A stretch of 64,000 bases of DNA from G963664835 sp965220775 (GTDB lineage: Bacteria; Chloroflexota; UBA6077; FW602-bin22; JBCLEL01). Made by a program: the position numbers and the translations under genes. The notes beneath the pieces were generated by a model, which was not told where the DNA came from, ran no database searches, and was given only the letters and a program-made list of their open reading frames with translations. This document shows positions 27,121 through 36,220 of this stretch, piece by piece (the stretch's first letter is position 1; every line of letters begins with the position of its first letter). The DNA is taken from contig OZ244845.1 in the NCBI GenBank assembly GCA_965220775.1, forward strand, positions 3,162,001 through 3,226,000, given 5' to 3'.

Positions 27121-27352
27121 ATGACGAGGTGGGGGCCGGAATGACGACATGCAGTTTGCGGGCTATCGAAATGGCCATGGCGGATTGATTGTTTCGACCA
27201 ACTGCTTGTCGGCGTAGGAAAAAAACTCTAGAAGTCTAAAACATTAAAGAATAGAAAAGCCCTGGCGCTTGACCCAATAGCGTGACGGGCCGGCGCAGAT
27301 CGATTTGAGGCTCATCCGCCGTTCCGCAAGTTCGGCAATAACCTGGCAGTAC

Positions 27353-30016
27353 CTACCCCTCATCTTCCGAGTCTACCTTCAGCCGGCTTTGCAGCTCATA
27401 CAGCTTTCCCAATGCTTCGATTGGTGTCATTGACATAACATCCAAGGCTCTCAGATCCTCGATGATCGGGTCAGGCTCGCCGAACATAGATAACTGAAGC
27501 TCGGCTTCTCCTCCGTTTCCGCCTCGCCTCATATCCGACGACAGCGCGACTGCGTCGCCCCGCTCAAGTGACTGAAGTATCTCTTCAGCACGACGCACAA
27601 CTGCTCTGGGCACGCCGGCCAGCTTCGCAACGTGCACGCCATAGCTACGATCAGCCGCGCCCGGAGTAACTTGGTGAAGAAACACGACTTCACCCTCCTG
27701 CTCGACCACCTGCGTTTGATAGTTCCGAACACGCGGTAACCGGCCTTCGAGCGCGGTCAGCTCGCGATAATGAGTTGCGAACAGAGTCCGGGATCCCAGC
27801 TTGGGGTGGTTGTGAATATACTCGACGACTGCCTGGGCGATTGCGAGACCGTCGTAAGTGCTCGTACCACGCCCCACTTCGTCGAGTATCAGCAGACTCC
27901 GCCGGGTGCATTGAGTCAAGAGGTTAGCGGTTTCCAACATCTCCACCAGAAACGTGCTCTGGCCCGCACCAAGGTCATCTTGTGCTCCGATGCGCGTGAA
28001 TATGCGGTCGACGAGGCCGATCTTAGCGCGGGACGCCGGCACGAAGCTACCGATTTGAGACATCAGAACGATAAGCGCTGTCTGCCTCAGATAGGTAGAC
28101 TTACCTGCCATATTGGGCCCGGTCAGTATGATTACCTGGTCGTCATTACACGATATATGAACATGGTTAGGTACGAACGGCGTATCCCCTCGCGACACCT
28201 CGACGACAGGGTGGCGGCCATCCGAGATCTCAAGATCAGTTGACTCTTCCAGCTCCGGTCGGACGTAGTTACGTTCGACGGCGACTTCAGCCATGGAGCG
28301 AAGTACGTCTGTTTGGGCCACAACCTCGGCAGCTTGCAAGAGACGCTCGCGTGAACCGGCAATTTCGCCACAGAGCTCACGGAAGAGCAATGCCTCCAAC
28401 TCGCTGATCTTTTCTTGGGCGCCGAGGACGACGGCTTCTTGCTCCTTCAATTCAGGCGTAATGTATCGCTCGGCATTCACCAGAGTCTGCTTGCGTACGT
28501 AGTCAGACGGAACACGATCAGAATTTGCCTTGCTGACCTCGATGAAATAGCCAAATACACGGTTGTAACCAACTTTTAGGCCCTTGATGCCAGTGCGCTT
28601 GCGCTCGGTAACCTCTAAAGATGTAATCCACTGCCGAGCGCCAGCAGTCGACTGTTTTATCTCGTCCAACTGTGCGGAGCAGCCAGGAGCGATCACACCT
28701 CCATCGGCGAAAGAATTTGGCGGATCTTCGACTATGGCGTTACGAATCAGAGAGGCGACGAACCCCAAGTCCGGCAATTGGCCGACAATTGGCCGCAAGG
28801 CAGCAGCCTCTGTTACCGGCAATTGAACGAGCCTGTCCAACTCTGCACGCAGTCCTTCGAGCCGCTCAATCGCTTTCACCAACCCGATAAGCTCATGCGG
28901 CGTCGCCAGACGCGACACGACTCGGTGTGTTAGCCGCTCTAGATCCGGCATACCTACAAGCGTCTCGCCGATCTTGCGCCGGCCGTCCAAGTCGTTGACC
29001 AGCACCTGTACTATGTCGTGTCGACCATTCAAGCGATTCAGATCTAGGAGCGGTTCATGCAACCATCGCCGGAGGAGTCTTGCTCCCGGAGCCGTTCTAG
29101 TTTTGTCCAACGCCCAGAGCAACGACCCCCGGCCTGACTCTCCCCTTACAGTGCGGGTCAACTCCAGATTCTTACGCGTACTAGGATCCAGGACCATGAA
29201 GCCACCGAGAGAGTAGGTTGTCAGAGAATTCAACTGCAATCGCGCGCCGGGTTGGCTGTCGCTCAGATAGCGGACAATGGCACCGGCCGCGCGAACCGCC
29301 ATTGGCAAGCCGGCGCAACCGAACCCGTCCAGGGATGCGACTCCGTAAAGATCGAGGAGAGAAGATCGAGCGTTGTTCAGAGCGAAATAGCGTTGATCAA
29401 AGGGCTCGAACCGGCCGGTGAAGCCGAGTTCGGCCGGCGGCGACGGCGGTGCTTCGCGGGGATCGTAGGGCCAGAGCAACTCAGCCGGATTGATGCGTTC
29501 TATCTCCTCTCGTATCCGTACCAAAGGCTCCTTACTTCGAATCTGAGTCGCATGGAAGGTGCCGACCGACACGTCAACATAGGCTATTCCGACGCGGTCA
29601 CCCTGAATCGACACGCTCGCGAGGTAGTTGTTGACTCTTTCATCAAGAAGGCTGGGCTCGACGACTGTACCAGGCGTAACAACCCGAACTACGTCTCGCT
29701 CGACCAATGCGGATCCAGCGGAAGGCTCGGAGAGTTGCTCGCAAACAGCGACCTTGTGACCACTGCGGATCAGTTTAGCCAGATGCGTTTCCAATGAATG
29801 ATAAGGTACGCCGGCCATGGGAATTCGCTTACCTTTGCCGGCCTCGCGGCCCGTGAGTACGATGTTAAGCTCGCTGGAGACCAATATGGCGTCGTCGTCG
29901 AAGGTCTCGTAGAAGTCGCCGAGGCGAAACATAAGAATCGCATCTGGGAAACGCTTCTTCAACTGGAGATACTGCCGCCGAAGCGGCGTCAACTTTGCAG
30001 GAGCCGGCGGGTTCAA
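27353..30016 (-). CDS. mutS: DNA mismatch repair protein MutS
   Basis: An 887-residue MutS. The mismatch-reading motif is FRLGDFYETF in the N-terminal domain (about 30-40). The connector, lever and clamp domains follow, then the ATPase with P-loop GPNMAGKST at about 633-641 and Walker B/signature LLILDEVGRGTSTYDG. Full length for the family, so it should be active in recognising mispairs and recruiting MutL; no mutL is in the window. The only start that keeps the conserved LTP.R.QY segment is a TTG at 30016, with a weak ribosome site, or a TTG eight codons later. It converges on a repeat field. Confidence 0.95.
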   Translation of the reverse strand: MNPPAPAKLTPLRRQYLQLKKRFPDAILMFRLGDFYETFDDDAILVSSELNIVLTGREAGKGKRIPMAGVPYHSLETHLAKLIRSGHKVAVCEQLSEPSAGSALVERDVVRVVTPGTVVEPSLLDERVNNYLASVSIQGDRVGIAYVDVSVGTFHATQIRSKEPLVRIREEIERINPAELLWPYDPREAPPSPPAELGFTGRFEPFDQRYFALNNARSSLLDLYGVASLDGFGCAGLPMAVRAAGAIVRYLSDSQPGARLQLNSLTTYSLGGFMVLDPSTRKNLELTRTVRGESGRGSLLWALDKTRTAPGARLLRRWLHEPLLDLNRLNGRHDIVQVLVNDLDGRRKIGETLVGMPDLERLTHRVVSRLATPHELIGLVKAIERLEGLRAELDRLVQLPVTEAAALRPIVGQLPDLGFVASLIRNAIVEDPPNSFADGGVIAPGCSAQLDEIKQSTAGARQWITSLEVTERKRTGIKGLKVGYNRVFGYFIEVSKANSDRVPSDYVRKQTLVNAERYITPELKEQEAVVLGAQEKISELEALLFRELCGEIAGSRERLLQAAEVVAQTDVLRSMAEVAVERNYVRPELEESTDLEISDGRHPVVEVSRGDTPFVPNHVHISCNDDQVIILTGPNMAGKSTYLRQTALIVLMSQIGSFVPASRAKIGLVDRIFTRIGAQDDLGAGQSTFLVEMLETANLLTQCTRRSLLILDEVGRGTSTYDGLAIAQAVVEYIHNHPKLGSRTLFATHYRELTALEGRLPRVRNYQTQVVEQEGEVVFLHQVTPGAADRSYGVHVAKLAGVPRAVVRRAEEILQSLERGDAVALSSDMRRGGNGGEAELQLSMFGEPDPIIEDLRALDVMSMTPIEALGKLYELQSRLKVDSEDEG

Positions 30017-30210
30017 TTGATGGGTCCGATCGCTTTATCGAGGCGTCGAGATACCGGTCGTGGCGATTGCTTGACCAAACGCACTACGCAACCCTCAACG
30101 GAAGCAATCCGCAATCAGGTTAACCCTATTGGCGTTTAACCAATGTTAACCGATCGTGCCTGTCAGCCCGCCTATCTTCTGGGAGAGTTGGGCCGGATGG
30201 GTCGAGGCGT

Positions 30211-30789
30211 CTAGTCCGCCCAGCCTACCCACGTCGTCAGATCGCTAGCCGCCTGGCGCTTCGAATGACGCGGCGACATGGCCGGATGGCCAAGATAGAC
30301 GATAGCTATCACCTGATCGCCTTCTTCCAAACCGAGCCAACTCTTGATCGAAGAGTCGTAGGCGATGCCGCCAGTGCGCCATTGCGCACCCAAGCCCATA
30401 TCGTGGGCCATCAACAGGATGTTCTGAACAGCTGCGGCGGTGGCGGTGACCTCTTCGGCCTCAATGACTTTACCCTCTCGACTGGGGCTAGCGGCGACTA
30501 TGATTAGCACCGGGGCGCGCAGCGGCTTGGATCGCTCCTGGCGGAGCCTGTTCTGGGCACGGTCGGCGGTCGGGTCGTCGAGAGTCTTGGCCAACAGGTC
30601 AGCCATCAGATCGCCTAGCTCGGCCCGTGCGTCGCCGGCAACAACGAAAAACCGCCATGGCTCGGTCACGTGGTGGTTTGGCGCACGGATTGCCGCGTCC
30701 AAGAGCTGTTCGATCTGCTCACGTGACGGTAGCTGATCGCTAAGTTTACCTATGCTCGATCGCGAATGGATTGCTTCTAAGACCTTCAA
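30211..30789 (-). CDS. Nitroreductase-family FMN oxidoreductase
   Basis: A 192-residue FMN-dependent oxidoreductase. The family signs are the (I)HSR(S)S start, LLDAAIRAPNHHVTEPWRFFVV for FMN binding, and AAAVQNILLMAHDMGLGAQWRTG in the second half, close to the YdjA-like branch. The start is the TTG at 30789 (MKVLEAIHSR). AGGAGGAGG lies just before it, far better than the other upstream candidates. It would use NAD(P)H to reduce nitro, quinone or enone groups. It is a single gene, divergent from the MoaD/AOR pair. Confidence 0.85.
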   Translation of the reverse strand: MKVLEAIHSRSSIGKLSDQLPSREQIEQLLDAAIRAPNHHVTEPWRFFVVAGDARAELGDLMADLLAKTLDDPTADRAQNRLRQERSKPLRAPVLIIVAASPSREGKVIEAEEVTATAAAVQNILLMAHDMGLGAQWRTGGIAYDSSIKSWLGLEEGDQVIAIVYLGHPAMSPRHSKRQAASDLTTWVGWAD

Positions 30790-30945
30790 GTCTGTCCTCC
30801 TCCTGTATTGACTTTGCAAGATTATCGCCGCTTTTGATCAATGATCCTAGTAATATTATCCTGTGCGGGCCCAATAGGCGGACTCAAGAATACCGAACGA
30901 TCGGGGGCGCAAGTCAGAATAGGGCACACCGGAAGACGGGACGAT

Positions 30946-31212
30946 TTGAGAATCACGGTAAAACTGTACAGCGATCTGAGAGTGTACCAGCGCAACCGAC
31001 CGGATCCCTTCGAGATCGATTTGCCGGATTGCGCCGACGTGACGGCATTGATCCGGACATTAGAAATCAATCCGCTGAAACATGAAATAATCGTGGGAGT
31101 CAATGGCGAGTTGGGCCGTCCGGACTCGTCCCTCGCCGAGGGCGACGAAGTCATGTTGGTTACTCCGATGCAGGGCGGCCTCGGCATCCGCGAAGGTGTG
31201 CTGGCGCGGTGA
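30946..31212 (+). CDS. MoaD/ThiS-family protein with a C-terminal extension
   Basis: An 88-residue ubiquitin-fold sulfur carrier. TTG at 30946 is chosen, giving MRITVKLYSDLRVYQRNRPDPFEIDLP, the normal first strand of MoaD; GGAAGACGGG precedes it. In MoaD the chain ends with Gly-Gly, which is adenylated and thiocarboxylated. Here GG is followed by LGIREGVLAR, so the tail would have to be trimmed before it could carry sulfur, or the protein works differently. It lies 37 bases before an aldehyde:ferredoxin oxidoreductase gene, whose pterin cofactor needs a MoaD-type sulfur donor, a common pairing. Confidence 0.8.
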   Translation: MRITVKLYSDLRVYQRNRPDPFEIDLPDCADVTALIRTLEINPLKHEIIVGVNGELGRPDSSLAEGDEVMLVTPMQGGLGIREGVLAR

Positions 31213-31249
31213 CGACCAGAGATCGACTACGGCAAACTGAGGTGTAAAG

Positions 31250-33013
31250 ATGTCCTACGGATATTGGGGTAGCATCCTACGTGTGGATCTGACGAGCGGC
31301 AAGATCTGGGTAGAGCACCACTCGGAAGATTGGTACCGGCATTATGTAGGCGGCCGGCTGATGATCGCCTACTACCTGCTCACCGAAGTACCGCAGAACG
31401 TAGACGCGCTCGACCCGGAGAACCGACTCATCTTCGCTGCCGGCCCGATTACCGGCATACCATTCCCCGGCGCTGGACGGCATAGCGTCGGCGCCAAGTC
31501 TCCCCTCACAGGCATATTCGGCGAGGCCGAAGCAGGCGGCTTCTGGGGCGCAGAACTCAAGCGGGCCGGATGGGATGGCATCGTGATATCAGGCAGGGCC
31601 AGCAAACCCACTTACCTTTGGATCAACGAGGACCACGTCGAGTTGCGGGACGCTTCGCACCTATGGGGAAGGGTGACTGATGAAGTCGAGGACGCCATCC
31701 GGGAGGAGCTTGGGGACAAGTGGATCCGCGTCTCCCAAATCGGTCCAGCCGGCGAAAACCTAGTGCGCTATGCCCTCGTGGCTAACGACCTGAACGAGGT
31801 CGCCGGCCGAACCGGGATGGGTGCCGTGATGGGATCCAAGCTACTGAAGGCGATTGCCGTACGGGGCAAGAAAAAAGTCCCGGTCGCTGATTCGACAAAG
31901 TTTCGAGGCACGGCTAAGTGGGTCTCTTCTACGATGGATGAGAACCACTACAACTTTCACCACTTTGGCACCGGCGCGGCGATGGTCGGCAAGGAGCTAG
32001 AGGGGCACCTGATCGTCCACAACATGCGTGACGGCCAATTTGCCCCAGTGAACCGTATCGACGCGGTAGCGATCAAAGACCAGTATCTGGAGAAGATGGA
32101 TGGTTGCTATGCATGCTCGGTGCGCTGCAAGAAGCGGGTGAAGATCGATCAGGGCGACATAAAAGTTCATCCCAAGTTTGGCGGGCCGGAGTACGAGACG
32201 CTGGGCGCAATCGGCACAAATCTGGAGATCGACGACCTGGTTGCCCTGTGCAAGTCCAACGAGATGTTGAACTACCTGGGGATGGACAGCATCTCATGCG
32301 GGGTGACCGTGGCGTGGGCCGCCGAGTGCTACGAGGCCGGACTGGTAACCGAGGAAGATACCGGTGGCATCGAGTTGCGATTCGGCGACGGAAAGCAACT
32401 GATGGACCTCATCGAAGATATCGCCTATCGGCGAGGATTCGGAGACCTACTCGCGGAAGGCTCCTTGCGTGCGGCGCAAACGATAGGCAAGGGCACCGAG
32501 GACCTGGTGGTCCACGTCAAGGGTCTTGAAATCGCTATGCACGATCCCAGGGCGATGGAGGACAAGCGGCGGAACTACCCGGTCACTCCCACCGGCGGCG
32601 ATCACACTGGCGCCGCGACCATTCGTACAAGCAATCGCAACACCGTGGGGCTGTGCCAGTTCCTGGGATATGAAGAGCCCCTGTTGGTCGAGCTCATGCA
32701 AGCAGCCACCGGCTGGGACGTCACACTAGACGAGTTGACCGAACTGAGCGAGCGCGGCCTGACGATGGCGAGACTATTCAACCTCCGGGAGGGGATCACG
32801 GTCGCGGATGACAGGCTGCCAAAGCGTTTGCACGAACCGATACGCAAGGGTCCGCTGAGCAACCACCGTATCAGTGAAGAGCAGATCCGCGAAGAGGTGC
32901 AGGAGTACTATCGGGAGCGCGGCTGGACCGGCGACGCAGGTGTCCCAACACCGGCGACCCTCGAGCGATTGAGCCTGACGGAGCCGGCGTTTGCAGTTGC
33001 ATCGGCAGTATGA
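31250..33013 (+). CDS. Aldehyde:ferredoxin oxidoreductase (AOR family, tungstopterin)
   Basis: A 587-residue AOR-family enzyme. The [4Fe-4S] ligands are C286-x2-C289-x3-C293 (CYACSVRC) and C469 (VGLCQFLG), the same spacing as in known AORs. AGRTGMGAVMGSK in the N-terminal half belongs to the bis-pterin site. The family oxidises aldehydes to acids with ferredoxin and normally holds tungsten. A MoaD-like gene 37 bases upstream fits a shared operon. No separate ferredoxin subunit gene is present. Which aldehyde it uses is not shown. The ATG follows GAGGTGTAAAG. Confidence 0.92.
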   Translation: MSYGYWGSILRVDLTSGKIWVEHHSEDWYRHYVGGRLMIAYYLLTEVPQNVDALDPENRLIFAAGPITGIPFPGAGRHSVGAKSPLTGIFGEAEAGGFWGAELKRAGWDGIVISGRASKPTYLWINEDHVELRDASHLWGRVTDEVEDAIREELGDKWIRVSQIGPAGENLVRYALVANDLNEVAGRTGMGAVMGSKLLKAIAVRGKKKVPVADSTKFRGTAKWVSSTMDENHYNFHHFGTGAAMVGKELEGHLIVHNMRDGQFAPVNRIDAVAIKDQYLEKMDGCYACSVRCKKRVKIDQGDIKVHPKFGGPEYETLGAIGTNLEIDDLVALCKSNEMLNYLGMDSISCGVTVAWAAECYEAGLVTEEDTGGIELRFGDGKQLMDLIEDIAYRRGFGDLLAEGSLRAAQTIGKGTEDLVVHVKGLEIAMHDPRAMEDKRRNYPVTPTGGDHTGAATIRTSNRNTVGLCQFLGYEEPLLVELMQAATGWDVTLDELTELSERGLTMARLFNLREGITVADDRLPKRLHEPIRKGPLSNHRISEEQIREEVQEYYRERGWTGDAGVPTPATLERLSLTEPAFAVASAV

Positions 33014-33100
33014 ATGCAGATTGATTAGCGACGAAGTATACTCTACTCGTATATTTATGCGATGCGGGAATTGGACTGGCTTCATCCTAAGTAGGAGACA

Positions 33101-33583
33101 ATGAACACCCAAGGCACTGCGATTCCACTGACTCGGTTCTTCCTAGCGATCGGACTGATGGTGGCGAGCGTACATTTGCTCATGGCCTGTGAATCGACAT
33201 CGGAACCGGTAGGCTACGTGGAATCCGATGGCGTCCGGCGAGTCACGCCGGAGCAGGCCAAGATGCTTGTGGATCAAGACAAAGCGGTCCTTGTGGACAC
33301 CAGAAGCTCTCTGGCGTTCTTAGGCGCGCGCGCGTCGGGCGCGATACTGGCGTCGGTGACTGACATCAATCAGGATCGGGTCGGTGCGTTGGCTGACGTT
33401 CCCGAACACAAGGAGTTGGTCCTTTACTGAACTTGACCGGATGAACGGACAAGCGCCGGTGCGGCGCAAAGGCTAATCAAGTTAGGCTACTCGGCGGACC
33501 GGGTTTCCGCGCTTCTGGGCGGGTTAGAGGCTTGGCACGACGCCGGCTACCCGATGGAGTACGGAGAGCCTGGCTCCGAGTGA
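33101..33583 (+). CDS. Rhodanese-domain lipoprotein, candidate selenoprotein (two in-frame TGA at the catalytic CxC)
   Basis: From ATG 33101 the frame encodes a signal peptide with a lipobox (LLMAC, Cys30), then a rhodanese domain (VTPEQAKMLVDQDKAVLVDTRSS). It meets TGA at 33428-33430 and again at 33434-33436, then stays open to a TGA at 33581-33583. The readthrough part is an ordinary rhodanese C-terminus: PDERTSAGAAQRL...GYSADRVSALLGGLEAW..AGYP. The two TGAs replace the two Cys of the Y-C-x-C-P-(D/N)-E active-site motif, giving YU-T-UPDE (positions 110 and 112). Readthrough as selenocysteine would give a 160-residue sulfurtransferase anchored outside the membrane. Otherwise it is a pseudogene cut just before its active site. 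No other stop interrupts the frame. Confidence 0.65.
33453..33467 (+). promoter_or_regulatory. Candidate bacterial SECIS hairpin
   Basis: GCGCC (33453-33457) pairs with GGCGC (33463-33467) around the loop GGTGC. The loop starts 27 bases after the first TGA and 21 after the second, and has G in its first two positions, as bacterial SECIS elements do. The stem is only five base pairs in a GC-rich coding stretch, so chance is possible. Confidence 0.4.
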
Positions 33584-33794
33584 TTGTTGCCGATGCCTCT
33601 GCTAGGTCAGGGCAATGCGAAACGATCGGCCTTTCCTACCATTTCCCAATCCGCGCTCTGAACTAGATTACCTTGACTCCAAATCGTACGGCCAGGCCGT
33701 CGTCCTCAGACCAGCAAACCAAGAGCGAAGTTTAGCGGTGGCAGGGCCTAAGCTGCTCTGGCCCTGCCGGTAACCTGGACGGAGCTAGAGGTGG

Positions 33795-34757
33795 ATGCGT
33801 AGTCCCCCCGAGCCGGCGCGCGATACTCGTTGCTATAGGTGCGGCGGCAGGTTGGGTATGGGACAAACGATCCTATACCGTATGGAGCCCAGCGAAGCGA
33901 ATCAACGCCCAACAAGTCTTCTGCGTCTTCGCGAATCGTTAGGGCGACAATCACGCCAGCCGCAGGCCGATACGATCTGTCAGAGGTGCGGGACGAAGTC
34001 CGCCGGCAGGGGTAGAACAGCGACGTACAGCAACCTGGGACGCGACAACCTCCTCAAGAGGCTACTACTTCGACTGAGATGGATACTGAGCAGCTCCGTC
34101 ATTGCCGTCAAAGTTAGTGGCCGGCACCGCGTGGACGCAGAGGGCCGTATCGATCTATTGCACCTGCTGGACGACGCTACATTTCCGGTTTACGGTCTCA
34201 AGCACAGGCCTCGTGGCCTACGCCTGCGCAGCTTGGGCTGGGGCAGCAGGGGACGCGGCCAAACCATTAGTAGTGTCAGCTTGCTTTATGCTACAGAAGA
34301 GCCGAGCGAGCCTCAACGTGCGATAGAGTTGAGTCAGGCTGCCGACATTAACGAAGATTCTAGCGTGAGCCGGCCTATGGCGGACCTACGTGCTGTCAAG
34401 AGCGTCGTTCGTAGCTACGGCTCCAGGAAGCTAATGCAAGAGTATTGGAGCAAAGGCAATATCCACCGCGACTGGAATTTAGAGCGCATCAGTCGCACCA
34501 GCCGCCGACAGGTGACCATCCAAGTAGACGGAGAATCGGTCGAGGTGCAACTGGCCTACTGGTGGAGGCCGCAGCCGGTGGTCCTGGCCCACATCAGGCT
34601 AGACCACCACTCGATCCGGGCCGCGTCGGTAGGTATCACCCACATAGAACTACTCACCCTGCTCAAGACTATGACAGTACTCCAACATGATCCTGACGTT
34701 CTAGCAGAGCATCAACAGGACAACGATCAGAACAGGTTCGTCATGCCGGACCGTTGA
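33795..34757 (+). CDS. Uncharacterised protein with two N-terminal CxxC pairs
   Basis: A 320-residue protein I do not recognise. Near the N-terminus are two Cys pairs, CYRCGG (13-16) and CQRCGT (62-65), which could hold one zinc. The middle is basic and contains a short hydrophobic helix (LRWILSSSVIAVKVSG). The C-terminal third is better ordered: SRRQVTIQVDGESVEVQLAYWW and HIELLTLLKTM. The ATG follows GAGGTG at close spacing. It ends at the start of the first AIM24-family gene on the same strand, so it may share that transcript. The frame is long and unbroken, but the Arg-rich N-terminus is unusual, so the start is uncertain. Confidence 0.55.
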   Translation: MRSPPEPARDTRCYRCGGRLGMGQTILYRMEPSEANQRPTSLLRLRESLGRQSRQPQADTICQRCGTKSAGRGRTATYSNLGRDNLLKRLLLRLRWILSSSVIAVKVSGRHRVDAEGRIDLLHLLDDATFPVYGLKHRPRGLRLRSLGWGSRGRGQTISSVSLLYATEEPSEPQRAIELSQAADINEDSSVSRPMADLRAVKSVVRSYGSRKLMQEYWSKGNIHRDWNLERISRTSRRQVTIQVDGESVEVQLAYWWRPQPVVLAHIRLDHHSIRAASVGITHIELLTLLKTMTVLQHDPDVLAEHQQDNDQNRFVMPDR

Positions 34758-34807
34758 AGGGCGGGACGCGCTTGACAAGCATGATCGGCCAATCCTACAA
34801 TCGCGGA

Positions 34808-35464
34808 ATGCAATTCGAAATCCAGGGTAATCCCGACTACGGGCAGTTGCGTGTCTGGTTGAACCGAGGGGAGACGTTCATCGCCGAGGGCGGCTCGATG
34901 GCGTGGATGGATCCTGGGATGCAGTCCAGGGCCAGGCTACTGGGTGGACTTGTTGCCGCCCTGATCCGCAAGTTCACTGGCGGGGAGTCGCTCTTCGTTG
35001 GGGAGTATTTCTCCGATAATGGCGGAGAGGTGGCCTTTTCACCATCAGTGCCGGGGTCGGTGCTTCAGCGTAAGCTGCAAGGCGACTCGATCATCTTGAC
35101 AGCAGGGTCGTTCATGGCCTGCACCCCGGGTATAAACCTGAGTACCAAATTTGGAGGCCTCGGCGCATTGTTCTCCGGCGAGGGACTGTTCTTCATAGAG
35201 TGCAGTGGAACCGGAGAGCTTTTCTTCAACTCCTACGGCTCGATCATCGAGAGGGAGATTGACGGCTCGTTTATCGTCGATACGAGCCACGTCGTAGCCT
35301 GGGAACCGGGCTTGAGTTTCTCCATCCAAGGCATGGGCGGCTTGAAGAGCACGTTGCTGTCTGGCGAGGGTCTTGTGATGAACTTTTCGGGCTCTGGCAA
35401 GATATACTTGCAGACGAGGACCATGGAAGGCTTAGCTTCGTGGCTGACGCCATTCACGGCCTGA
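34808..35464 (+). CDS. AIM24 / TIGR00266-family protein 1
   Basis: A 218-residue all-beta protein of the AIM24 family. The domain begins FEIQGNPDYGQLRVWLNRGETFIAEGGSMAWM and has the GGESLFVGEYFS block, the LFFIECSGTGELFFNSYG block and the late VVAWEPGLSF. I start at ATG 34808 (MQFEIQ), where the fold begins; the ribosome site is poor, and in-frame starts at 34781 or 34754 are possible. The biochemical role of bacterial members is unknown. It is the first of three tandem paralogues that differ considerably from each other, so the duplications are old. Confidence 0.8.
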   Translation: MQFEIQGNPDYGQLRVWLNRGETFIAEGGSMAWMDPGMQSRARLLGGLVAALIRKFTGGESLFVGEYFSDNGGEVAFSPSVPGSVLQRKLQGDSIILTAGSFMACTPGINLSTKFGGLGALFSGEGLFFIECSGTGELFFNSYGSIIEREIDGSFIVDTSHVVAWEPGLSFSIQGMGGLKSTLLSGEGLVMNFSGSGKIYLQTRTMEGLASWLTPFTA

Positions 35465-35530
35465 ACAATCCGCTGAGATTGAAAACAAGACCTTCTTACT
35501 CAATATGTCCCATAAAACTCTGAAACTTAT

Positions 35531-36220
35531 ATGCACATAGAGATATCTAACAGCGGCGCATTTGGATCCGCATTGGTGAGTCTCAACCCCGGCGACGAGT
35601 TCGTCTCCGAGGCGGGGTCGATGTTTCGCGCGTCGAGCAACGTGGATATTGACGTAACAACGCGCAGTCGGAGCTCCGGCGGCATTATGTCGGGTCTCAG
35701 GCGGATTCTCGCGCAAGAGAATCTGTTCTTCTCACGATACAGCGTAACCAACAACCGGGAAGCGGAAGTTGGTCTGGCTCCTACGCTCCAAGGACAGATC
35801 GCCCTTATTGAGTGTGCCGGTAGGACGCGCTGGATTTGCGCCGGTGGCAGTTACCTTGGCTCAGCAGTTGACTTGGACATCGACACGCAGTTTCAGGGTC
35901 TGAGGGGCATGCTCTCCGGCGAGTCACTGTCGTTCATCACCGTCGAGGGCATCGGGCCGCTCCTAGTGAACGCCTTCGGCCTGATAAGCGGACTGGATGT
36001 CGAGGGCGGCCTCACCGTGGACACCGGGCACGTGGTGGCCTTCGAGGAAACGCTGGATTACTCGATTAGCAAGGCCGGCGGAAGCTGGATTTCATCGTTC
36101 CTGACGAGCGAGGGGCTAGTTCTGAATTTCAGCGGCCGAGGGCGGGTGTATGTACAGAGTCACAATCCAGACGAGTTCGGCAAGAGCCTCGGTCCGCTAC
36201 TACCCTTGAGGGACTCCTAG
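35531..36220 (+). CDS. AIM24 / TIGR00266-family protein 2
   Basis: A 229-residue paralogue of the genes on either side: MHIEISNSGAFGSALVSLNPGDEFVSEAGSMFR at the start, then ILAQENLFFSRY, and TVDTGHVVAFEETLDY near the end. It has an ATG start with no strong ribosome site. Its stop codon TAG overlaps the GTG start of the next gene by one base, so the two are coupled. It keeps the same order of glycine turns but has lost the Trp of the AW(E/M) motif of its neighbours (AFEE instead of AWEP), suggesting a distinct subunit. Possibly the three form a mixed trimer, as the fold itself tends to be trimeric. That is inference. Confidence 0.8.
   Translation: MHIEISNSGAFGSALVSLNPGDEFVSEAGSMFRASSNVDIDVTTRSRSSGGIMSGLRRILAQENLFFSRYSVTNNREAEVGLAPTLQGQIALIECAGRTRWICAGGSYLGSAVDLDIDTQFQGLRGMLSGESLSFITVEGIGPLLVNAFGLISGLDVEGGLTVDTGHVVAFEETLDYSISKAGGSWISSFLTSEGLVLNFSGRGRVYVQSHNPDEFGKSLGPLLPLRDS

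Noticed and set aside
33101..33430. A complete 109-residue truncated rhodanese as the real product
   Set aside because: The stop lies just before the catalytic residue while the remaining domain is intact in the same frame, so readthrough or a very recent lesion explains it better. It is kept as the alternative.
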